Source: Chrysogorgia sp. JL179-B06 (lineage: Eukaryota > Cnidaria > Anthozoa > Scleralcyonacea > Chrysogorgiidae). Taken from it: a DNA stretch of 64,000 nt. The stretch is taken from assembly GCA_035772405.1 (NCBI GenBank), contig JAYKKM010000122.1, positions 3,717,001 through 3,781,000 of the forward strand. The letters run 5' to 3'. The notes under the pieces were generated by a model. That model ran no database searches and was not told where the DNA came from. It saw only the letters and a program-made list of their open reading frames with translations. How positions within the stretch are numbered: position 1 is the stretch's first letter; every line of letters starts with the position of its first letter. Made by a program: the position numbers and the translations under genes. Positions 45,341 to 55,319 of this stretch are shown in pieces.

Positions 45341-45810
45341 ATCGCCAACCAGTGTTCCCATATAATCGCTGCGATCGCCGGTTTTAAAATTGAGCGATCG
45401 TAACGATCATATGGAAACCAGGCTTAACCCCCCGCCTAAAGGTTGTCCAACCCCTCGTGCTTATGTGAAGAAGATGTCTAATTTTTAGAATGTTATTAGA
45501 ATTTATTTTGGTTTGTGAAAATTTACAGCTGCCATCTTCCCTGGCAAGGTATAGTAATTAACAGTGTCGCAGTTGAAACATCTTGTGCAACCAAATAGAA
45601 ATTTACAATCATGGAAGACAGCGTCACACGATGTCTACTTTTGTACAGTCTAACCTTAAAAGCTGATTTCACCAGGTTAACTAAAGAGGTTTCAGCGAGA
45701 AACACCGAATTCGTAAAAGATCACACAGTTCGTTGACCTAAAATTGAAAAGCAAATAAAATTAAAATTTATGATCGTGAATTTCTTGCACTACTAATTTA
45801 ACTGAAATTG

Positions 45811-45880
45811 TCGACCTGGGATTTGAACTCGCACCTTCGAGATTCCGGTCCTCTGCTCTACCAGTTGAGCTACATCGCAA
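45811..45880 (-). tRNA. Degenerate tRNA-like sequence
   Basis: On the minus strand the D arm (TAGCTCAACTGGTAGAGC) and B box (GAGTTCAAATCCC) are tRNA-like, but the acceptor and T stems pair poorly and position 33 is not T. Probably a tRNA pseudogene or SINE head. No amino-acid identity can be assigned. Confidence 0.35.
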
Positions 45881-46016
45881 ACTGGGAACAAGGTTGTGCG
45901 GGCCCCATCCCATGAGGGGCCCCCCTTCACATTTTGCCCAGTTAAAGAAAATATTAAAAAATAGAGAGCTTTAAATTAAAAAGTTAAAGAATCTGACATT
46001 GACACTTCGAGATGGC

Positions 46017-46391
46017 TTTAAGGTTGGGACACACGAGGCAACAAATCGCGGGAGCGTGGACATTTCCCCTGTTGAGGACGCACGAGGGGACAAATCGCGG
46101 GAGCGTGTCGCGGGGACATTTCCCTTGTTGAGGACACACGAGGGGACATGTCAGAAAAGGAAAATAACGTTATGTGATTGGTTTATTTTAATTTTGTCTC
46201 GGGGACTAGTTGCACGAGCTGTTCATACGATGGGACAAGTCACGGGGACATACTTTTCTCAAATCATTTTGAATACATGCAACATGTTTCGGGGACAAAG
46301 TTTTGCCTAGTACACACGACGGGATTTGTCCCTGCAACATGTCCCCGCGACATGTCCCCGGGATTTGTCGCCTCGTGTGTCCTAACCTTTA
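46017..46391. mobile_element. MITE with AGGTTGGGACACACGAGG ends
   Basis: TTA then AGGTTGGGACACACGAGGC on the left and GCCTCGTGTGTCCTAACCT then TTA on the right. The inside is built from further CACGAGGGGACA and GGGACATGT-like inverted motifs. A 3-base TTA duplication would fit the Harbinger group. Confidence 0.75.
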
Positions 46392-46741
46392 GAATTGTAC
46401 GGAGGGGGCACGCCACCACCCCTAGAGATTTCGCGCGGCGCGAGGTCAGTTCTCCTTACAGCCCGTGGCGCCGGCAGGTTTGGCAAACTGGGGGGTGGGA
46501 AAGGAAGGTTGTCCTGTGGTATACTCCGCCGGAAATTTTTGAAATCTCATACTTTCTAGAATGCTATTTCCTTCATCTATTTTACAAAAAATCAAGCCAT
46601 TGTAACGTGAGTTACCTGAGTGTCGCAGAACAAAAATGGCGATGTTTAACACGGAAGAAAAAATATTTTCGATTTTCTTCAGGATCACTCTGAGAAACAT
46701 ATAAAAGCCATCCTTTGTAGTATTTGTGCAACGAATGTCTT

Positions 46742-46822
46742 TCACGTGAACAGCGCGTGCTTGATATACTGCGTATACACATCAATGGCGAAGTTCGCGT
46801 CTTCACCTAGATCACGAGAGTA
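46742..46822 (-). CDS. SELENOI: SELENOI-like probable last exon
   Basis: The acceptor TACGACGTATGTGCAG is followed by 26 codons and a TGA at 46744-46742, in the required phase 0. Reads YSRDLGEDANFAIDVYTQYI then KHALFT. This can be laid on the VKQLSSHFQIYPF end of human SELENOI with a two-residue insertion (L..., NFAIDVY against HFQIYPF). It ends near the expected place but without a visible selenocysteine segment. If the TGA were recoded, 18 more codons (KTFVAQILQRMAFICFSE) would follow before another TGA. I call it a stop. Confidence 0.6.
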   Translation of the reverse strand, partial: YSRDLGEDANFAIDVYTQYIKHALFT

Positions 46823-47162
46823 CTGCACATACGTCGTAGATAGGAACCTATTACCCACCAATAGTTTTTTCTCAAAATAAATCAAAGTTTTCATTTTGCC
46901 AACATTAATAATAGACCCCCTATATGTTTCTCGACGAATTTCGCACTATCTCAAAAACGGTCCTGGCGAAAAAATGTAGTGTCAATCCGGCACTGACGTG
47001 CTCGCGATAATTCTGAAATATATATATATATATATATAATTCTGAAATATATGATTTAATTCTGAAATATATTATCTAATTCTGTAATATACGATTTAAT
47101 TCTGAAATATTTAATTCTGAAACCATATATAAATTAACTCGCGGCCATCGTTCTCAGCAATG

Positions 47163-47467
47163 TCCTTGTAGCTCAGTTGGGCATCTCCTTCGTGTACCGG
47201 ACACACAATGGACACAGACCCGTCATAGACACATCAAGGTTATTTTCTCGGGATTGAAAAGCTTTACAAGAACAAAAACCCTAACCATAACCCAAATAAA
47301 AACTCTAGTCCTAACCCTGAAATAATTAAGGAATACTAACCCTACTTTTGAACTAAATATTTCAATGATGTAATATTCTGTGTCCGGTACACGAAGTAAG
47401 AGCCAGAAGTTGGTTGAGCGCTGAACATGTTATCCAGAGGCCGTGGGTTCAAATCCCGCCGAGGTCA
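47163..47467 (+). tRNA. tRNA-Thr(UGU)-like sequence interrupted in the D loop by a MITE
   Basis: Left part GTCCTTGTAGCTCAGTTGG (47162-47180), right part from TTGAGCGCTGAACATGTTAT (47414) to CGAGGTCA (47467). Joined, they give a cloverleaf: acceptor GTCCTTG with CGAGGTC, D stem GCTC/GAGC, anticodon loop CATGTTA with TGT, T stem GTGGG/CCCGC. One acceptor and one anticodon-stem mismatch. It may be an old tRNA gene or a tRNA-derived SINE head. Confidence 0.5.
47181..47407. mobile_element. 227 bp MITE in the tRNA-like sequence, AGTTGG duplication
   Basis: AGTTGG occurs at 47175-47180 and 47408-47413 on either side. Just inside are TTCGTGTACCGGACACA and its complement TGTGTCCGGTACACGAA. The core has telomere-like AACCCTAACCATAACCC. 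A 6-base target duplication does not fit the TTAA or TTA groups in the rest of the window. Confidence 0.7.
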
Positions 47468-47763
47468 ATTACATTTTTCGTAAACTCGGTTGGGTTAATT
47501 CGGGCACATATCTTTTAATAACGGCACTTAGAAAATTTCATCTTCATACAAAATGTCAAATATTACTTATGAAAACAAAACCTGTCGGGTTATGGCTGCA
47601 AGAGAACTGGAACACCGTGGGGTCCAATAAGAAGTCCCCAATTCGGCCATTTTGGGCTTTTGTATGGCAGTCCGGCAGCGACCGTCTTTTGGACGATCTT
47701 TTATAGTGGAACACCCCCCCGGCAAAAATCACGTGTGGGAATACTTTTCTCCACGCAACTTAC

Positions 47764-47940
47764 CACTCCTACTCCATAATCTAGGTGAATGACTCCAACG
47801 AAGAATGTGTATATGACTAAAACGTATACGTCATTGAATTGCACCAGGAAAGTAGCACCAACTATGAGCAGGAGAGGCACGAGTATATAGTTAAATACTT
47901 CGCACTTTTGATGACTCATGGTGTTTACAATAAGGTGACA
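47764..47940 (-). CDS. SELENOI: SELENOI-like exon (penultimate)
   Basis: The acceptor TTTCTCTTCCAG and the donor GTG|GTAAGT; 59 codons, phase 0 both sides. Reads CHLIVNTMSHQKCEVFNYIL, VPLLLIVGATFLVQFNDVYV and VIYTFFVGVIHLDYGVGV. Matches [20 protein letters not shown] onward and the HIHYGVRVV end of human SELENOI. Two membrane segments. Confidence 0.9.
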
Positions 47941-48090
47941 CTGGAAGAGAAAAACGGAGGGTTTTACGGAGAAGGAAATCAATATATGCCGCGATGTTTT
48001 CTCGCACTGGTAATGCAATTTTGACAATCATACAGTGAAGACGGACACCCTCGGGACCAGGAGTTGCTGTCCCTCTTAGAGCGTGCCGTC

Positions 48091-48647
48091 TTAGGGGCCG
48101 ATTATATGAGAGTTTTCAGCCCGTTTGTAACTTTAACCGGGCTGAAATTTCCATCGATTATATGGTGATTTTCAATCCGGGCTGAAATCCATATTTTTCG
48201 CGGGAAATCTTTTCAAAATGGCGCCACGCAACATGAAGAAAATGGCTCTTTTCGTATTTTCGCAGTTCAGTGTGCTTCTTGCTCTTCTTTTTCAACTGAA
48301 TGGCAAAGTGATTGCGTACAAGCTGTTGGAAGCCAAAAGGAACTTGATTTTGGCAGCATACCTATCTTCAAAGAGAACAAAGAGTGGTAGAAAAAGAAGA
48401 TATTTATGCTCCAATAATTTCAGCCCGGTTTAAAATTATGATTTGCGATTATATGGAATTTTTCAGCCCGTTTTGTTGAGCTGAAAATCCTAGCCCGGTT
48501 TGTAAAACCGGGCTGAAATTAAAGGCCCGGTTTGCGGGGCTGAAACAATCATGTATTCGCAAATTTGTTCTTACATGACTTTGAGCACGAAGCCGGGCTG
48601 ACTAAACTTACAAACGGGCTGAAAACTCTCATATAATCGGCCCCTTA
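48091..48647. mobile_element. PIF/Harbinger-like MITE, GGGGCCGATTATATGAGAG ends
   Basis: TTA then GGGGCCGATTATATGAGAGT at 48091 is mirrored by CTCTCATATAATCGGCCCC then TTA ending 48647. A 37-base inverted end and a TTA duplication are Harbinger characters. Inside, GGGCTGAAA and its complement recur. An ATG at 48218 opens MAPRNMKKMALFVFSQFSVL then LLEAKRNLILAAYL, possibly the remnant of the transposase N-terminus. It lies in the SELENOI intron between 47940 and 49015. Confidence 0.8.
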
Positions 48648-49014
48648 GAATCTCAGCCCTGTTGGCCAGGTTGAAACTTCAGTCCGGCCTCACAAACAAA
48701 CCATTAAGGTGTTTATGCAATGAAATTATTGGATTATTTTTTTAATCGACATCATACATGTTATTTATAAAATCAAATACCACGAGCGTAAACCAAAACG
48801 AGGCTGTCAACAATGGAGGAACAAGAAGACGTTTCAAGACAGTATTCAAGATTGTTTCAATATAATATATGATGTATAGACCCTCCGCTGCGGGAATTAT
48901 ACGCAAAATTACACCTCGGGATGATATTGTCCCTTGGGGTAACATTACGTCGAATTCGCCGAGCGGAGGGTCTATAAATGATCAAAACTCACATTCCGCA
49001 CTCAGTTTACTCAC

Positions 49015-49195
49015 CGTTATGTTTGAAAAGACTATTCCAAACGAGGTGAAAAATAATCTAGGAGAAATTTCTAAGATGTTGCTCGGGGAGTTGCAAGCCC
49101 AGAGTGTGAAAAGCGACAAGCACGTCATGAGTAGTATCCCAGGCTTCAACGCTTCGCCCAGACTCAAACCGCGGTCCGTTTTGTCCGATTTAGCC
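49015..49195 (-). CDS. SELENOI: SELENOI-like exon (membrane segments)
   Basis: The acceptor TTTTGATGTAG and the donor AACG|GTGAGT. Reads AKSDKTDRGLSLGEALKPGI, LLMTCLSLFTLWACNSPSNI and LEISPRLFFTSFGIVFSNIT. The SPSNILEISPRLFF part matches SPSDILELHPRVFY of human SELENOI. The plus-strand open frame over the same bases is a shadow. Confidence 0.88.
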
Positions 49196-49348
49196 CTACA
49201 TCAAAACACAATAAAAGACATTAGAATTATACGGGGCTGAGCTCGTCTGTACGCAAAGTAATGCACGCTTATTTGTGGCTATATGAGGTCCGGAATCTTA
49301 CAATGTGGCCCTCCCAATACGCTGCGAGGGTCATACGCTTTTTTTGTC

Positions 49349-49430
49349 GCGTGTGATTATCGAGTTATAATGGCACGAGAGATGCGTGTTTTACTAGCTT
49401 CTCGAGTGCCATTATAACTCGATAATCACA
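49349..49430. repeat. Hairpin GTGTGATTATCGAGTTATAA
   Basis: GTGTGATTATCGAGTTATAA with TGGCACGAGA is mirrored after a 20-base loop by CTCGAGTGCCATTATAACTC then GATAATCACAC. Strong stem of about 30 pairs. Element unknown. Confidence 0.75.
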
Positions 49431-49989
49431 CAAGAGAAAGTTTTTTATTTCTTTTATAAAAGAACACCATTATTATTAACAATAAAGCCATGAAAAATGT
49501 AGATTTACCTGTTATAAGAGGCGTTGTTATGTGCGTTGCTAGGAAGCCTTTATTGAAAACACGTTGGCGATTTTAGCGATGAAAATACACTAAACGTTGC
49601 ATTTAAAACATTCTGTTGTGTTAGTACCTTGATTAGCCTTGTAATCCAGGTATTCTTTGACTTCCTTTTGTGATTTAAACTACTTAAAATCCGTCAAAAA
49701 CGACAAAATCTACGCGAAGACAGCTTATGCTTTATTGAGTTATAATGCACGGTTTTTGAGCTCAGTAACCAATCAGATAGCGTGTTCTCGCTCATTTACT
49801 TCCGGTTATTTTATAAAGGCAGGTATATCTTCATTGAAAATACCGAGCAATAAAATGTGCTGGAACAGCATGAGTATTGCTCTTCTTTAAAGTTGTTCAT
49901 CTAAAAGCACGGCAAATAAATACGGTGTAAAAAGCGAAATGCACTAGCAAAAAGGGATATAATAAATTCCGTTATTTAGAATAAATACA

Positions 49990-51085
49990 CTTTCAAAAAC
50001 TACTTTACTTTGCTTTACTTTACTTTGCTTTGCATTGCTGATTGTATTCCATTGCTTATTGCTTTGCTTTGCTTTACTTTGGTTTGATTTGCATTGCTGA
50101 TTGTATTCCATTGCTTATTGCTTTGCTTTGCTTTACTTTGGTTTGCTTTGCATTGCTGATTGTATTCCATTGCTGATTGCTTTGCTTTGCTTTACTTTGG
50201 TTTGATTTGCATTGCTGATTCAATTCCATTGCTTATTGCTTTGCTTTGCTTTACTTTGGTTTGCTTTGCATTGCTGATTGTATTCCATTGCTTATTGCTT
50301 TGCTTTGCTTTACTTTGGTTTGATTTGCATTGCTGATTGTATTCCATTGCTTATTGCTTTGCTTTGCTTTACTTTGGTTTGATTTGCATTGCTGATTCAA
50401 TTCCATTGCTTATTGCTTTGCTTTACTTTGGTTTGCTTTGCATTGCTGATTGTATTCCATTGCTGATTGCTTTGCTTTGCTTTGGTTTGCTTTGCATTGC
50501 TGATTGTATTCCATTGCTTATTGCTTTGCTTTGCTTTACTTTGGTTTGCTTTGCATTGCTGATTGTATTCCATTGCTGATTGCTTTGCTTTGCTTTACTT
50601 TACTTTGGTTTGCTTTGCATTGCTGATTGTATTCCATTGCTTATTGCTTTGCTTTGCTTTACTTTGCATTGCTGATTGTATTCCATTGCTTTGCTTTGTT
50701 TTACTTTACTTTACTTTGGTTTGCTTTGCATTGCTGATTGTATTCCATTGCTTATTGCTTTGCTTTGCTTTGCTTTACTTTACTTTGGTTTGCTTTGCAT
50801 TGCTGATTGTATTCCATTGCTTTGCTTTGCTTTGCTTTGCTTTACTTTACTTTGGTTTGCTTTGCATTGCTGATTGTATTCCATTGCTTATTGCTTTGCT
50901 TTGCTTTACTTTACTTTGGTTTGGTTTGCATTGCTGATTGTATTCCATTGCTTTGCTTTGCTTTACTTTACTTTGGTTTGGTTTGCATTGCTGATTGTAT
51001 TCCATTGCTTATTTTTTTGCCTTACTTTGGTTTGCTTTGCATTGCTGATTGCATTCCATTGCTTTGCTTTGCTTTTCTTTTCTTT
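49990..51085. repeat. 59 bp minisatellite, about 18 copies
   Basis: The unit ATTGCTGATTGTATTCCATT plus GCTTATTGCTTTGCTTTGC and TTTACTTTGGTTTG recurs with small length changes (54 to 67 bases) and two variants (GTATTCC and CAATTCC). It is contained in a SELENOI intron and ends 170 bases from the micro-exon. It reads as overlapping hydrophobic peptides in all plus frames because the unit length is not a multiple of three; these are not genes. Confidence 0.92.
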
Positions 51086-51254
51086 GCTTTCCGTTAATTA
51101 GCCTTTTTATTATATATATAGGCTGAGGTCATGTTCAGGTCCGCATATTAATAATATAGTAATTGCGGTGACATCTTTAAGATTATTTCTTAACAAAATG
51201 TCAATACACTATAAGTATGAGAACAATTTATAATAACAATGGTATGTTTCTCAC

Positions 51255-51303
51255 CTGTAAATATTATACAGCGTAAATGGAAAGAAACAGCAGAAGAATG
51301 ATA
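51255..51303 (-). CDS. SELENOI: SELENOI-like 49-base micro-exon
   Basis: The acceptor ATTACTTTTATCTAG and the donor ACAG|GTGAGA enclose 49 bases. With the T from the previous exon they read LSFFCCFFPFTLYNIYR, matching the LCVTLPMSLLNFFRS segment of human SELENOI by hydrophobic pattern and position. Both flanking phases (1 in, 2 out) agree, which would be unlikely by chance. Lies beside the 59 bp minisatellite. Confidence 0.72.
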
Positions 51304-51972
51304 CTAGATAAAAGTAATTATAATATCTTCATGACATCTGCTATATCTAGTATACACAAAAAATACTGTGCAAATCCCACAAAAAGGGTGCCTGGCCCGG
51401 TAGAGCTGGTTAATACCCGAAGATCTATACCAGTGCCAAGTATCCACCCAAAAAAGAATTGACAAGGTTGGTTTTAAAGAAATGGTTCACGGCTTAGAGA
51501 GCACGAAGAAGGCGTAACAGTTGCTCGAGTTATTCTAGAGTTTTTAGACCTCTCCCAACTTCCCAAGTGCATCCATAACTTGACGAAATACGCCAAACCA
51601 TTAACACTGTCGTTTTCCATTCGAAACCGGGTGTTGTGATCTAGTGGTTACCACACATGTCTATATGTAAGACTTAGATCTATCTACAGCTGGCTAAGAG
51701 CCGACATTTGAGGTTCTAAGATGAAAACAATTCTAAATTCCAGAAGAGAATCGCAAACAATAAGTAATTGCGTAGTGGGGTTTGCGTTTGTCGATTTTAA
51801 ATGCAAAGAAGAAATTTACATAAGGAGTGATAACACTGTTAGCTTTTTGATGAGTTTTTCAAAGTCGTTTGAATGTGGAGGTCCTTCGTACTTGGATTTA
51901 CAAGACGAGTTGAAAGGAATTAGAAGTAGTAGTAATGGTGTGGGCAAAGATGGTGGTGTTGACCTGGCGATG

Positions 51973-52375
51973 GAGATTTTCGTTTCTTCGCTTTCTTTTT
52001 GAGATATATCAGTTTGTTTGATATGCAAATGTCCGGAATTTACGTCACACATGCATGACTTATTGGAGAAATATGTGTATCTCTTTCATTCTCGAACGAA
52101 ATCCTTTAAAATCGAGAAGTTTGGTGTTGTGGGAGAAACACGCACACGTGTTATTCACACTTTAGTGTTTTTAATTGATGAACGCAAAGATATATAACAT
52201 TCTCTGATAAGTCATTATGCATGTGTGACGTAAATTCCGTACATTTGCATATCAAACAAACTGATATATCTCAAAAAGAAAGCGAATAAACGAAAATCTT
52301 CAAAAGAAGTTACTTTATCATTTTAAAAGTTTGGAAGACAATAAAAATTTTTGATGTCAGGTGCACTTTAAGGAG
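51973..52375. mobile_element. Foldback element with GGTGCACTTTAA end
   Basis: TTGAGATATATCAGTTTGTT then GATATGCAAATGT and CACACATGCAT (51999-52055) are mirrored at 52215-52280. The right end reads GATGTCAGGTGCACT then TTAA, linking it to the AGTGC/TTAA group. The left arm is truncated at GAGATTTTCG (51973). Confidence 0.7.
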
Positions 52376-52379
52376 GTTT

Positions 52380-52945
52380 TCTTTGTTACTTATACGTCTA
52401 ATGACTTATACCGGCATGAAATGACATGAAACCGTAATGCTAACCGGAACGATTTGAAACCGCAATGCTAACCGGAACGATATGAAACCGGAACGAAATT
52501 ATTCCTTGCCGGCATCGTTTACGAAACTTTTTTCGGTGGCGGGAATTTTAATCTTTGTAAATAATAAACAAAAGTTGTAAATGCCAAATGGAAAAAATGC
52601 CACCAATCGCAGAGTATATTTTTTTAAATCAAATCAAACTTGGCGTGTGAGTGGATAGCATGTGCCTGGCGCTTGTCGAGATTTAATTTGTAATCTTGCG
52701 TTACCGTGTGCCGTGTTTTTCGATTCACAGTTTCTCATTCAGTATCGAATATAATGACTCATTGAATAGTGACTGCGATCAAAACGGTCAGCAATAATCA
52801 AAAACTCGAAATCATACCGGCATCGTGTGAACGCAACACCGTAACGGCATGAAATGATACCGGTACCGTGTGAACAGTTTGATACCGTGATGATTTGATG
52901 CCGGTACGATTTCGTACCGGCATCGTGTGAACGGGGTCTTAAAGT
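52380..52945. repeat. Region with repeated ACCGGCATCGTGTGAACG motifs
   Basis: ACCGGAACGATWTGAAACCG occurs in tandem near 52450-52490, and CCGGCATCGTGTGAACG, CCGGTACCGTGTGAAC and CGTACCGGCATCGTGTGAAC recur at 52815-52935. Probably one non-autonomous element whose ends I could not fix. Confidence 0.5.
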
Positions 52946-53308
52946 GAGGTCACTTGCTAGTTAGATACCTTGATTTTTTAATGAGGAATTTAATTCCGTT
53001 TATTTTTCCAATAATTCCCTGAAGATTATTGAACAAAATAGAAACGTATAAATAACAAAGAAAACCGACTTAAGAGCTGGGAGACACAGGATCAAATCTT
53101 GGGTCGGACCACCACTCAGGGTCTTATCAATTCTATTCTATTGGAGTATTCCGTTCACCTAAGAGTGATAAATATAATAAATTAAACTAAACACAGAGGG
53201 GTGTCGCTAAACTCTAATTTGGGTATATCTAGTCGGGGAAAGCAGACACAAAATAAGAAAAAAATAAACTTTATTTCGTTGATTAAAATTAACTTTCTCC
53301 TCAGGAGA

Positions 53309-53704
53309 AAGAGTGATTGTCAACCGTGGTTCATTGCGCGTTTGTGTTTATGTTTCCATATACGTTAACGAAATGCTTGGACGTGCTTCGTTGTCAACTT
53401 GACGTTGTAAATACTCCGCAAATATTATGCCGAGTCTTCTCAGAAAACCCTAAAGAGGCTTTTCTATTCATTCACTCGAAACCTGATTTGTTTGGTTTGA
53501 ACAAGGTTTATTGGTCTTCCACGTTTTGGAGGCGACACGGCAGTCGAGGCTGAAACAATTCGAAACGAAACTCAACAATACGTCGAGTTTTGTTAAAAAT
53601 ACAAAATAATTACTAAGGTATGTTTTTTATCAATTTATACCAAGGATTGATAAGATATTTACGGACGAGTTCACGCAATACGTTACGGTTGACACTCACT
53701 CTGC
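53309..53704. mobile_element. AGAGTGAKTGTCAACCGT family, copy 2
   Basis: AGAGTGATTGTCAACCGTGG on the left and ACGGTTGACACTCACTCT on the right, as in 39357-40147 but in opposite orientation (the GTTTGTGTTTATGTTTCC segment follows the left end here and the right end there) and shorter. No flanking TTAA. Confidence 0.75.
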
Positions 53705-53786
53705 AAGGGTCGTGGCTAGATGGGGTACTAGGTCCCAGTTGTTTTCGGCACGATCTTTTTTTAGTATCCGCGAGAGCTCACATAGG

Positions 53787-54716
53787 TGGTTTCTAACATG
53801 CGGCTAAATGCAGGAATTGCTCCAACCTGTGATTGGACGATAAAAATAGTAACAGCAGAGTCAATGACAATGGTGTAGAATTACTCTATCTATACTCTGT
53901 TTAGTTTACATATTTATCTATATCTGAATAGACCAACGAATACACGGAAACCTTTTGCTTGTATTTAATAAATAAAGAAAGAATGGTTATGTCCTGAACT
54001 CATATGTTATAAATATTTTTGCAAGGTTTATATAATTACCGGAGATTGAAGACGTATGAATTCAACACACGATCGAGAATCAGAAATATATTTTAATGCC
54101 ACAAACAACAAGAATGTGTGCTTAAAGCTAATCCGTACTTACATGAGTGCTGAATAAACTTTTACTTTCAAAAAGCTTCGAAGAACCAACACAAATAAAA
54201 CAATCAAAAATATTTTTTGTCAGACCGCGTGGGTTGCTAGGCCAGCGGAACAATCGCTAGCGGACACCATTTGCTTCAGCTCTCATATATACGGCCTCAT
54301 ACGACATTACGACTCATAGCGTGGAAGGCACTAGATAGAATCAACCTTTTTGAAAGTAAAAGTTTATTCAGCACTCATGTAAGTACGGAATAGCTTTAAG
54401 TTTAAGCATACATTCTTGTTGTTTGTGGCATTAAAATATATTTCTGATTCTCGATCGTGTGTTGAATTCATACGTCTTCAATCTCCCGGTAATATAAATC
54501 GTGCGAAAACATTTATAACATACGAGTTCAGGACATAACCATTCTTTCTTTATTTATTAAATACAAGCGATAGGTTTCCGTGAAGTTCGTCGGTCTATTC
54601 AGATATAGATAAATAAGCTATAGAGTGATTCTACACCATTGACACTGCCGTTACTATTTTTATCGTCCAATGACAGGTCGGAGCAATTCCTGCATTTAGC
54701 CGCATGTGGTTTCTAA
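53787..54716. mobile_element. MULE-like foldback: ~375 bp inverted ends and a 10 bp target duplication
   Basis: The 10-mer TGGTTTCTAA stands at 53787-53796 and at 54707-54716. Between, CATGCGGCTAAATGCAGGAA starts an arm of about 380 bases mirrored up to CCGCATG at 54706, with some substitutions and small indels. Spacer of about 170 bases. Long inverted ends and a 9-10 base duplication are the hallmarks of Mutator-like elements. No transposase. In a SELENOI intron. Confidence 0.8.
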
Positions 54717-54775
54717 ATGGTCGCCATTATTAAAGTGCCTATATGAAATGAAAATTAATTATCGGATTATAGAAT

Positions 54776-54850
54776 GGACCAGCCGATCCCAGGGCCATTT
54801 TCGCCGACCTTCCGCCGTGGAGGCAAAATGCCCTGGGTACGAGGTTGAGT
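54776..54850. repeat. Single end of the GGCGGAAGGTCGGCGAAAAT family
   Basis: GGACCAGCCGATCCCAGGGC then CATTTTCGCCGACCTTCCGC matches the end of the 29402-29820 element. A fragment TTAAAGTGCCTATATGAAAT of the TTAAAGTGC group lies just before it at 54731. Confidence 0.7.
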
Positions 54851-55160
54851 ATTAGGTTGGTATTAGAAAACCATTTAGGCGGGGGATTAGAAAACCAATT
54901 AGGCGGGGGATTAGGGTTAGGATCTAAGTTGTTTTGGGTTAACAGTTCTATGATGTATTTCGTCATACAGGTATGTCCGATCGTATGATAGTAGTACAAT
55001 CTCTCATGTCGTCCCACCTCTCGCTGATACTAAAAAAGATCGTCCAGAAGACGTTACTACTTGCGGGAGGGGGTCACAGAACTCCCGGGATAAATTGACT
55101 GGCAACTGCGAGTATTCCATCTAGCCGCGACCCTCATTAATATGTATTGTAAGAACGTAC

Positions 55161-55269
55161 AGTGTGTAAGCCACTTGAAGATATGAGAAGCATATACATC
55201 GTTGACCAAAGGAAACGTCCAGAAATCAATACCAAAGAAGTATACAGCTAAATATATTCCTAAAATGGT
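55161..55269 (-). CDS. SELENOI: SELENOI-like exon (membrane segment)
   Basis: The acceptor ATGTCTTTTTAG and the donor CACT|GTACGT. Reads TILGIYLAVYFFGIDFWTFP then LVNDVYASHIFKWLTH. Aligns with the [20 protein letters not shown] region of human SELENOI. Not in any long open frame; found by phase and position. Leaves one base (T) for the next exon. Confidence 0.8.
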
Positions 55270-55319
55270 CTAAAAAGACATGAAAAATTTAACATCACGT
55301 TTCAATGCAGATCTCTGAC

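Noticed and set aside
45523..45705. 60-codon minus-strand frame near the SELENOI 3' side
   Set aside because: Not in phase with any acceptor for SELENOI and no family similarity.
46178..46693. 171-codon plus-strand frame
   Set aside because: Runs through a MITE (46017-46391) and antisense to the SELENOI 3' region; no domain.
48869..49240. 123-codon plus-strand frame with a plausible soluble-protein look
   Set aside because: It lies opposite the SELENOI-like exon 49195-49015, which has family motifs and splice sites in correct phase; the plus frame is a shadow.
50337..51101. Several overlapping plus-strand open frames with CFALLYFGLLCIADCIPLLI-type peptides
   Set aside because: They are one minisatellite read in different frames; the unit is not a multiple of three and the peptides have no start context or conserved domain.
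51721..52002. 93-codon plus-strand frame MKTILNSRRESQTISNCVVG
   Set aside because: Its end runs into the arm of a foldback element; no domain, no splice context. Possibly element-derived.
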